A stretch of DNA of 35,353 nt from assembly GCA_903925955.1 (NCBI GenBank), contig CAIYHO010000020.1, positions 1-35,353 on the forward strand, read 5' to 3'. The position numbers were made by a program, and so were the translations under genes. Numbering within the stretch: the stretch's first letter is position 1; every line of letters begins with the position of its first letter. Under the pieces are notes generated by a model, which was given only the letters and a program-made list of their open reading frames with translations, ran no database searches and had not been told where the DNA came from. The DNA is from an uncultured Chloroflexota bacterium. GTDB lineage: Bacteria; Chloroflexota; Limnocylindria; Limnocylindrales; CSP1-4. Of this stretch, positions 29,122 through 35,353 are shown piece after piece.

Positions 29122-30846
29122 CTAGAAGCCCCCGCCCGCGCCCCCGCCGCCCCCGCCCGAGCCGCCGCCGCCAAACCCGCCGCCACCGCCGCCACCGCCC
29201 GAGCCGGACGAGACTGGGGGTGTGCCGATGGTGCCCAGCGCGGACATCATCCCGCCAAAGTCGGGGATGGGGGAGGCGCTCATGAGCCCGGGCGCAATGC
29301 CCTGCTGGCCGCCTCCGCCCCAACCGCTTGACGTTGGCCCCAGATACCAGATGGGCACATACGGCCGGGGCGCGTCAGGCGTCAGATCCTGCGTGGCGCG
29401 CTGCAGCACGTCCTGCACCTCGTCCTGCAGGCCCAGGGCCACGCCCCAGGCCACGGCGTCATCAGGCGACTCGATCAGCGGGATCGCCGCTTGGACGGCG
29501 ACATCTCCCATGGAGCGCGCCTGCGCCATCGTCTTCTCCAGCGTGCGCCGGTAGGCCTCGAGCATGGCTCGCACGACGGCGCCCTGCTGTGTCCGCGCAG
29601 GCATAGCCGAGCCGATGACCATGGTGGCAACGCCGGCAATCCCCAGTGCGATCCCGTCGAGCAGGATGCCGCTTGACGGGAGGTTGATCCCCAGAATGCC
29701 GGTCACGACGCCAGCCACGATGAGCAGGATCCCGTACCCGCCCCACTTCGCCACCACAGCGGACGGGCGGTGTCGATACCAGCCCTGCTCCACGAGGTAT
29801 GTCTCGAGCTTCTTGTTGAATGACGGCACATGTGTGCCGATCTCGGTGAGCTTCTCGGCTGGCAGGTACGACGTGGATCCGGCCGCGGACGTCATGACAG
29901 TGAGCAGATACGCGGTGGCGGTGTCCATCGGGCGGCGTCTGGCCCGCTCCATCCGCATCTGCTCGCCTGGGTCGGAGGTGACCGCTTGGCCCGTGTAGAT
30001 GCCAAGCCCCGGCTTGTTGGAGAACGCGGCAGGCGCTTCGGCCTTGAACGCGGCAACGCCGCGGACCGCAAGGTCCAGGCTGGCGGCGGTCATTGACCGG
30101 CGGGTGACTCCGCCATCGCGAACAGCGGCGCCCGCGGCAGGCGTGAGGCCGGGCGGCGGCGCGGGCATCAGGATGGACGCGTCATCGGTGTACACCGGGT
30201 CCTTGCCCACGGCGCGCCAGCGCCAGAAGCCCAAGCCGATGACCAGGATGAGGATGGCGGGCGCCACCACGAGGCCAAGCACCGCGTTCAGCTGGCGGGC
30301 GCCGTTGAGTTTGGCGGCGTGCTCCGGTGTCGCGGCAGCGTCGATTGCGTTCATTGCCGTTGTGAGGGCCCCGTCAAGGTTGCAGGCCCGCAGCAGCGGC
30401 AGCATTTCGTTCTCGTAGAGCGACTGGCGCTCGTCGTTGGTGAGATAGGCCGCCTGGTAGCCCGGCCCGGCGTACAGCTGCACCTGCCCGTGACAGGGGT
30501 CGCTTCTGTTGAGGTCGAACAGGATGACCAGACCATCGTCAAAGCCCTTCCGGCCCACGCCCCACTGGTCCATAAGCTTCTGGGCATCACTCTCGGCCTC
30601 GGCCGCATCCCGCGGAACGTCCACAAGCTGCGTGTAGACGACGATCTCGGCGCCGGTCCGCGCCTCGATGACGTCGATCTGCTGCTCTGTCCGGTCGCGT
30701 ACGTCCTTGCTCAGGGCATCGGCGGTGTCGTAGACGGCGCGGTTGTTCTCGGGCGGCGGAAAGGGCGGCCCGGCGGCGATCAGGGCAGGGGCGAGCGGCA
30801 GGACGAGGAGCGCAACCGCAGCGGTGGCCAGGAGCAGGCGGCGCAT
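29122..30846 (-). CDS. TPM-domain membrane protein with a glycine-rich tail
   Basis: The product is 574 residues. A signal peptide (MRRLLLATAAVALLVLPLAP) is followed by a TPM domain (about 35-165: NNRAVYDTADALSKDVRDRTEQQIDVIEARTGAEIVVYTQ, DDGLVILFDLNRSDP, VQLYAGPGYQAAYLTNDE). A membrane helix lies near 190-210 (VLGLVVAPAILILVIGLGFW), then a cytoplasmic part and a helical pair near 375-420 (YGILLIVAGVVTGILGI; IALGIAGVATMVIGSA). The C-terminal region resembles DUF2207 proteins and ends in a long Gly-rich tail with a few Ser. Such proteins are often tied to membrane quality control. ATG 30846 is chosen for its signal peptide; it is two bases after the stop of the preceding gene on this strand, so they are coupled. 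Confidence 0.85.
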   Translation of the reverse strand: MRRLLLATAAVALLVLPLAPALIAAGPPFPPPENNRAVYDTADALSKDVRDRTEQQIDVIEARTGAEIVVYTQLVDVPRDAAEAESDAQKLMDQWGVGRKGFDDGLVILFDLNRSDPCHGQVQLYAGPGYQAAYLTNDERQSLYENEMLPLLRACNLDGALTTAMNAIDAAATPEHAAKLNGARQLNAVLGLVVAPAILILVIGLGFWRWRAVGKDPVYTDDASILMPAPPPGLTPAAGAAVRDGGVTRRSMTAASLDLAVRGVAAFKAEAPAAFSNKPGLGIYTGQAVTSDPGEQMRMERARRRPMDTATAYLLTVMTSAAGSTSYLPAEKLTEIGTHVPSFNKKLETYLVEQGWYRHRPSAVVAKWGGYGILLIVAGVVTGILGINLPSSGILLDGIALGIAGVATMVIGSAMPARTQQGAVVRAMLEAYRRTLEKTMAQARSMGDVAVQAAIPLIESPDDAVAWGVALGLQDEVQDVLQRATQDLTPDAPRPYVPIWYLGPTSSGWGGGGQQGIAPGLMSASPIPDFGGMMSALGTIGTPPVSSGSGGGGGGGGFGGGGSGGGGGGAGGGF

Positions 30847-30848
30847 GA

Positions 30849-31241
30849 TCAGTCCTTGACCGCGATGCCGATCACGGTGGTCACGACGCTGATGATGATC
30901 GACGCCAAGAACGCCATCACGACCGCGTCGAATGAGATGCCGTCCTTGGGGAAGCCGGCGATGGTGAAGGCAATCTTGAGGTACGTGTTGGCCACCCACG
31001 CCACGCCCAGCACCAGCACGGTATTGATGACAAATGTGAACAGCCCCATCGTCATGAAGTTGATGGGGAACGTGAGCAGCTTGATGACGGGCTTGATGAG
31101 GCTGTTGGCGATGCCGAAGACCACGGCCAGCAGGATCAGGTGCAGGATGTCCTTGTCCACTGCAACCTTGGTGGGCAGCAGGAGCGTCACCACGATGAAC
31201 GCGATTGCGGTGGCCGCAATCCCCAAGACAATGCCCTTCAT
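30849..31241 (-). CDS. PF04020-type small membrane protein (named phage holin family)
   Basis: The product is 130 residues with four membrane helices: GIVLGIAATAIAFIVVTLLL, LHLILLAVVFGIANSLI, FMTMGLFTFVINTVLVLGVAWVAN and AVVMAFLASIIISVVTTVIGIAV. KPVIKLLTFPINFMTMG is the hallmark of this family. The family name is misleading: members occur as ordinary chromosomal genes, and no phage gene is nearby. The stop is two bases before the ATG of the TPM protein on the same strand, so a shared transcript and linked role in the membrane are likely. The ATG at 31241 is chosen because the frame upstream is low-complexity. Confidence 0.8.
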   Translation of the reverse strand: MKGIVLGIAATAIAFIVVTLLLPTKVAVDKDILHLILLAVVFGIANSLIKPVIKLLTFPINFMTMGLFTFVINTVLVLGVAWVANTYLKIAFTIAGFPKDGISFDAVVMAFLASIIISVVTTVIGIAVKD

Positions 31242-31360
31242 GTGGAGCCTCCATGCGCTTCCTGCTGGAGGCGCCCCAGCTGCCGGGCGACTCCTCGCGC
31301 CGATGATGGCAGATGTGCCGCCCGCACGGTAGGGGCGGGCTTCAAGCCGTCTCGGCGGGC

Positions 31361-31366
31361 TAGACT
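31361..31366 (+). promoter_or_regulatory. -10 box TAGACT for the DUF885 gene (leaderless type)
   Basis: TAGACT, eight bases (CCGCCTCG), then ATG at 31375. Confidence 0.5.
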
Positions 31367-31374
31367 CCGCCTCG

Positions 31375-33162
31375 ATGTCACCTACCACCCCGGGAGCCGC
31401 CGTGTCCGCGTTCGCAGACCTTGTCGCCGCGTTTGTGGACGAGCTGTTCGTCCTCCAGCCGCTTAACGCCACGGGCATTGGCGATCACCGCTATGACGAC
31501 CGCTGGCCGGACATGTCGGACGCGGGGCGCCTTGCCCGCGTGGCCGTCTGGAACCGCTGGACGGGCGTGTTTGCCGGGCTGGACCCAGCGACCCTGGGCG
31601 CAGACGAGCAGTTTGACCGCGATCTGGTTCTGGGCGAGCTTGCCGCGATGCGCTTTGCTGAGACAGAGCTGCGCGAGGACGCGTGGGATCCGCTCTCCTG
31701 GGTCTACCTCCTGGGTTACGGGCTGCACTCGCTGCTCGCGCGCGACTTTGCCCCGCTCTCTCGTCGCCTCACATCGTTCGCGGGCCGGCTCGAGGGGATC
31801 CCCGCCGTGGTTGCGCAGGCGCAGGCCGTGCTTGGCAGCCACCCGGCCCGGCCCGTATCGCAGCTGCACGCCCAGATTGCGGGCGCGCGCATCAGCGGGA
31901 TCACCGGGCTGGTGACGGAGGGCGTGGCGACGGCCGAGGCGGCGGCGTCCGGCGATGCGGAGGTTGCTGCGCTGCTTCCAAGGCTTCGAGCAGCGGCGGC
32001 CACGGCCACGGCCGTTCTCGAGAGGATCGGGGAGCACCTGCGCACGCATGTGGCGGTTGTGGCTCAGGGCAGTCCGCTGCTTGGCCGCGAGCTGTTTGCG
32101 GCAAAGCTGCGCCATACGCTTGGCGATCCCTCGGTGACGCCGGAGGTGGTCCTTGCGCGCGCCGAGGCGGAGTTCGCCCGCGTCCGCGCCGAGATGGTGC
32201 GTCTGGCGCGCGGCGCGTGGTCCGCGTATCGGCCGGGTGAGCCCGAGCCTGCCGATGAAGGCGCGCTGGTCCGGGGCGTGTTGGACGGCATCGCGCTGCA
32301 TCACACGGGGCCCGATGGCCTGGTGGACTACTGCCGCGCCGAGCTTGCGCGCATCGAGGCGTTCTGCCGTGAGCGCTTGGTGATCACCCTCGCTGACGAG
32401 CCGCTGGAGATTGCCTGGACGCCGGAGTTCATGCGCTCGTTTGCGGGCGCCATGCTGGAGTCGCCCGGTCCGCTTGATGTTGGCCAGAAGGCGTTCTTCT
32501 CCATCACCCCCGCGCACGACGACTGGGGCCCAGACGACATCGAATCGTGGCTCCGCGAGATGAATGACGAGCAGCTGCGTCTGCTCACCATCCATGAGGC
32601 GGTCCCGGGCCACTACCTCCAGGGCGTGTACTCCAACCGCAGCGCATCGCTGGCGCGGCGTGTGTTCTTCTCGGGGCTGTTTGCCGAGGGCTGGGCCGTC
32701 TACGTCACGCAGGTCATGCTGGACCGCGGCTATGGCGACGGGTCCGTGGCGCTCTCGCTCAGCCATTGGAAGTACTACCTGCGCGCCGTGGTGAACGCCA
32801 TCCTGGACGTGCGGATCCACACCTTGGGCATGACCTCCGATGAGGCCATCGCGCTCATGGTGGAGGGCGGGTTTCAGGAGCGGTCAGAGGCCGTTGCGAA
32901 GGATGAGCGGGCACGGTTGTCGGCCACCCAGCTCTCGACGTACTTCCTTGGATCGGCCGGGTTCTGGGACATTGAAGACGAGGCGCGCCGCCGGGCGGCC
33001 GATGCGGCGGGGGCCGGACGTGACGCCGTGCCGTCGCCGCGCGTCGTGGGCGGCTACCCGCGGACGCCAGGCTTTGACGAGCGCGCGCATCTGGAGTCCG
33101 TGATCGCCCACGGGTCGCCGCCGGTGCCGCTGCTTCGGCGGATCGTCCTGGGCGAGGGGTAG
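31375..33162 (+). CDS. DUF885-family putative metallopeptidase
   Basis: The product is 595 residues, soluble, without signal peptide. The zinc motif is H407-EAVPGH413-YLQG, the HExxxGH form typical of DUF885, with a likely third ligand in GLFAEGWAVYVTQ about 30 residues later. LGYGLHSLLARDFAPLSRRLTSFAGRLEGIP and the long helical middle are as in the family. The fold is related to M3/M32 peptidases; natural substrates are usually unknown. The C-terminus has QLSTYFLGSAGFWDIEDEARRRA. ATG 31375 has the TAGACT box upstream; GTG 31402 is an alternative. It lies alone, divergent from the membrane operon and 293 bases before the pyruvate oxidoreductase. Confidence 0.9.
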   Translation: MSPTTPGAAVSAFADLVAAFVDELFVLQPLNATGIGDHRYDDRWPDMSDAGRLARVAVWNRWTGVFAGLDPATLGADEQFDRDLVLGELAAMRFAETELREDAWDPLSWVYLLGYGLHSLLARDFAPLSRRLTSFAGRLEGIPAVVAQAQAVLGSHPARPVSQLHAQIAGARISGITGLVTEGVATAEAAASGDAEVAALLPRLRAAAATATAVLERIGEHLRTHVAVVAQGSPLLGRELFAAKLRHTLGDPSVTPEVVLARAEAEFARVRAEMVRLARGAWSAYRPGEPEPADEGALVRGVLDGIALHHTGPDGLVDYCRAELARIEAFCRERLVITLADEPLEIAWTPEFMRSFAGAMLESPGPLDVGQKAFFSITPAHDDWGPDDIESWLREMNDEQLRLLTIHEAVPGHYLQGVYSNRSASLARRVFFSGLFAEGWAVYVTQVMLDRGYGDGSVALSLSHWKYYLRAVVNAILDVRIHTLGMTSDEAIALMVEGGFQERSEAVAKDERARLSATQLSTYFLGSAGFWDIEDEARRRAADAAGAGRDAVPSPRVVGGYPRTPGFDERAHLESVIAHGSPPVPLLRRIVLGEG

Positions 33163-33167
33163 CGGCC

Positions 33168-33183
33168 GGGCCCCAACAGGCCC
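33168..33183. terminator. Small hairpin GGGCC-CCAACA-GGCCC after the DUF885 gene
   Basis: Five-base-pair stem with a 6-base loop, five bases after the stop. It resembles the hairpin at 7210 (shared ..CAACAGGCC) and lacks a T run. Confidence 0.35.
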
Positions 33184-33416
33184 CCCATAGAAGTCACCGC
33201 TCGTCCTCATGGCGGACCGTACGCGAATCCCGATAGCGATTGGGCCGATCGGCCCGGAATTTGGCGCGTGTTCTGCCGAATCGACCGTTACCGGCTGACA
33301 AGCGGTCTACCCGGCCCGGTCCATCCGGCCGCCACCTCGGGCCCTGAGCGGGGCACAATCACAAGTACGCGCGCGGCCAAGGGCCGTGTGTTCTCGTGTC
33401 CCTCAGCGGTGACGGC

Positions 33417-33452
33417 ATGAACGCCGGACACTGCCCGAAAGGAAGCCGCTAA
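33417..33452 (+). CDS. Possible 11-codon upstream frame before nifJ
   Basis: ATG 33417 opens MNAGHCPKGSR and ends with TAA at 33450-33452, three bases before the nifJ ATG. The nifJ ribosome site GAAAGGA (33437-33443) lies inside it. It could be a leader peptide coupled to nifJ or a chance frame; there is no ribosome site or TANNNT box just before its own ATG. Confidence 0.25.
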   Translation: MNAGHCPKGSR

Positions 33453-33455
33453 CCG

Positions 33456-35353
33456 ATGGATCAAAATTGGGAGTGCCTCGACGGCAACGAGGCTGCAGCC
33501 CGCGTCGCGTACGCGTATTCCGAGGTCATCTCGATCTATCCCATCACGCCGGCCTCGCCGATGGCCGAGTACTGCGACGACTGGTCTGCGGCAAGCAAGC
33601 CCAACCTGTACGGCACAGTGCCGTCCGTGGTGGAGATGCAGTCTGAGGCTGGTGCCGCAGGCGCTGTCCACGGGTCGCTCCAGAAGGGCGCGCTCACAAC
33701 GACGTTTACCGCGTCGCAGGGCCTGCTCCTGATGATCCCCAACATGTTCAAGATTGCAGGCGAACTGACGCCGGCGGTCATCCATGTGGCCGCCCGCACG
33801 CTTGCCACGCACGCGCTCTCCATCTTTGGCGACCACAGCGACGTGATGCACGCCCGTGCCACGGGCTTCGCAATGCTGGCCGCCAACTCGGTCCAGGAGG
33901 CGCACGACTTCGCCGCCGTCGCTCATGCCGCCACGATGCGGGCCCGCGTGCCGTTCCTTCACTTCTTTGACGGCTTCCGCACCTCGCACGAGGTCAACAA
34001 GATCTCCATCCTGCCGGCGGCGACCCTCAAGGCGCTGATGCGCGAGGACGACCTGCTGGCGTTCCGCCGCCGCGGCATGACCTCTGAGAGCCCCGCGGTT
34101 CGCGGCACGGCCCAGAACCCGGACGTCTTCTTCCAGGCGCGCGAGGCGTGCAACCCGTACCACGACGCGGTGCCGGGCATCGTCCAGAACGTCATGGACG
34201 AGTTTGCGCAGCTCACCGGCCGCAAGTACGGGCTGGTTGAGTACAAGGGCGCGCCCGACGCGGACCGCGTGGTTGTGGTCATGGGCTCGGGCACGGGCGC
34301 CGTTGAGGAGACGGTTGAGACGATGACGGCGGCCGGTGAGAAGGTCGGCATGATCGTTGTGCGCCTCTTCCAGCCGTTCCCCGCCGCCCAGCTGATGGCG
34401 GCGCTCCCCAAGACGGTCAAGACAATCGCCGTCCTGGACCGGACCAAGGAGCCGGGCGCCGTTGGCGAGCCGATGTACCAGGCCATCGTCACCGCGCTCA
34501 GCGAGGCGATGGACAGCGAGGACGCGCCGTTCGCCAGCATCCCCAAGGTCATCGGCGGCCGCTACGGGCTCTCCTCCAAGGAGTTCACCCCGTCGATGGT
34601 CAAGCCGATCTTTGACGAGATGCTGAGCGCCAAGCCGAAGCGCCACTTCACCGTTGGCATCTACGACGATGTGACGCACCTGTCGCTGCCCATCAGCAGC
34701 ACGTTCAGCCATCCTCGCCCCGCAGGCGAAGTCCAGGCCCTGTTCTACGGACTTGGCTCGGACGGAACGGTTGGCGCCAACAAGAGCTCGGTGAAGATCA
34801 TCGGCGAGGGCACCGACCTCTTCGCCCAGGGCTACTTCGTCTACGACAGCAAGAAGTCGGGGTCGGTCACCTCGTCCCACCTGCGGTTTGGCCCCAAGCC
34901 CATCCGCTCCACGTACCTCGTCGATGACGCCGACTTTGTGGCCTGCCACCAGTTTGGCCTGCTCGACAGCGTCAAGGTTCTGGAGCATGCCAAGCACGGC
35001 GCCACGTTCCTGCTCAACAGCCCCTACGGGCCGGCCGAGGTCTGGGAGCACCTCCCGGCCGAGGTCCAGCACCAGCTGGTTGCCAAGCAGATCAACCTCT
35101 GGGTGATCGACGCGATGGCCGTTGCCGCCGAGACCGGCATGGGCAACCGCATCAACACGATCATGCAGCCCTGCTTCTTCCACTTGTCGGGCGTGCTGCC
35201 CGCCGATGAGGCGATCGCCCGCATCAAGGGCTTTGTGAAGAAGACCTACGGCAAGCGTGGTGATGCTGTTGTCCAGCGCAACTACGCCGCCATCGACGCA
35301 TCCATCGCGCGTCTGGGCAAAGTTACCCTGAAGCCTGTGGGCGACGCCCTGCC
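33456..35353 (+). CDS. nifJ: Pyruvate:ferredoxin (flavodoxin) oxidoreductase, N-terminal 632 residues (3' end outside the window)
   Basis: The gene runs off the window; the family is about 1170 residues. It oxidises pyruvate with CoA to acetyl-CoA, CO2 and reduced ferredoxin. Domain I (about 1-250) starts CLDGNEAAARVAYAYSEVISIYPITPASPMAEY and contains TTFTASQGLLLMIPNMFKIAGEL and FLHFFDGFRTSHEVNKI, where DGFRTSHE is typical of NifJ. Domain II (about 260-400) has VVVVMGSGTGAVEETVE and VRLFQPFP, and TIAVLDRTKEPGAVGEP. Domain III (about 430-630) is the gamma part: LFYGLGSDGTVGANKSSVKIIGE, FVACHQFGLLDSVKVLEHAKHGATFLLNSP and TGMGNRINTIMQPCFF. The ferredoxin and thiamine-diphosphate domains are beyond the edge. 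ATG 33456 is supported by GAAAGGA. The minus-strand frame here is an antisense shadow. Confidence 0.95.
   Translation, partial: MDQNWECLDGNEAAARVAYAYSEVISIYPITPASPMAEYCDDWSAASKPNLYGTVPSVVEMQSEAGAAGAVHGSLQKGALTTTFTASQGLLLMIPNMFKIAGELTPAVIHVAARTLATHALSIFGDHSDVMHARATGFAMLAANSVQEAHDFAAVAHAATMRARVPFLHFFDGFRTSHEVNKISILPAATLKALMREDDLLAFRRRGMTSESPAVRGTAQNPDVFFQAREACNPYHDAVPGIVQNVMDEFAQLTGRKYGLVEYKGAPDADRVVVVMGSGTGAVEETVETMTAAGEKVGMIVVRLFQPFPAAQLMAALPKTVKTIAVLDRTKEPGAVGEPMYQAIVTALSEAMDSEDAPFASIPKVIGGRYGLSSKEFTPSMVKPIFDEMLSAKPKRHFTVGIYDDVTHLSLPISSTFSHPRPAGEVQALFYGLGSDGTVGANKSSVKIIGEGTDLFAQGYFVYDSKKSGSVTSSHLRFGPKPIRSTYLVDDADFVACHQFGLLDSVKVLEHAKHGATFLLNSPYGPAEVWEHLPAEVQHQLVAKQINLWVIDAMAVAAETGMGNRINTIMQPCFFHLSGVLPADEAIARIKGFVKKTYGKRGDAVVQRNYAAIDASIARLGKVTLKPVGDAL

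Noticed and set aside
30849-31241. Prophage remnant because of the holin family name
   Set aside because: This family is widespread on chromosomes, and no other phage-like gene, integrase or attachment site is nearby.
33288-35183. 631-residue open frame on the minus strand opposite nifJ
   Set aside because: The plus strand encodes an unmistakable NifJ protein. The antisense frame has Arg/His/Val-rich, low-complexity content.

Overview
The window looks like the chromosome of an aerobic, GC-rich bacterium, most likely a member of the Chloroflexota (Limnocylindria/Thermomicrobia-like lineages). This rests on a fused heme A synthase/heme O synthase (ctaA-ctaB), two F420-type oxidoreductase families, an archaeal-flavoured ACT/DUF5612 pair, a LysM protein with a four-cysteine N-terminus, a nickel superoxide dismutase, and very frequent start codons placed directly behind a TANNNT box. 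No rRNA, tRNA, transposase, integrase, phage structural gene or CRISPR array was seen. Assignments come from reading motifs, not from searches, so the taxonomy is an inference.

Layout. 1-3237: the 3' end of a gene with an Ala/Ser repeat linker, a thioredoxin-fold lipoprotein, and divergent ctaA-ctaB. 3238-3902: a 665-bp non-coding stretch rich in short dyads and repeats, with a decayed copy of the end of the next gene. 3903-9321: a YczE-type membrane protein, a beta-CASP nuclease, a duplicated-fold membrane protein, and ornithine carbamoyltransferase overlapping carbamate kinase. 9367-11955: a GT-C type membrane glycosyltransferase and a Tat-exported glycine-rich repeat protein. 12053-13949 (minus): an ACT protein, an ACT+DUF5612 protein and exonuclease III in one tight operon. 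14003-16773 (plus): an F420-type nitroreductase, a cysteine-free ArsC-like protein, a LOG-family nucleotide hydrolase and an EamA transporter, tightly packed. 17295-21310: a Rieske protein, a MarR-DHA2 efflux operon and a divergent F420-type monooxygenase. 21307-24501 (minus): a SIS-domain sugar isomerase, sodX, sodN and a phosphotransferase. 24688-28682 (plus): a secreted CAP-domain protein, a CYTH protein and a membrane LysM protein. 28728-31241 (minus): an NTF2-like protein, a TPM-domain membrane protein and a PF04020-type membrane protein. 31375-35353 (plus): a DUF885 metallopeptidase and the first half of pyruvate:ferredoxin oxidoreductase.

How the genes work together. Aerobic respiration (heme A synthesis, a redox lipoprotein beside it, NiSOD) sits with pyruvate:ferredoxin oxidoreductase and the ATP-yielding end of arginine/citrulline breakdown (OTC plus carbamate kinase), suggesting a flexible heterotroph. 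The MarR regulator has a canonical promoter, a direct-repeat candidate operator and a histidine-rich tail, and lies between its efflux pump and an F420-type oxidoreductase. The most notable non-gene signals are the TANNNT-N6-8-start architecture at about a dozen genes, the GRCTCAC-N3-GTGAGYC dyads at 3310-3460, and several short repeats between genes.
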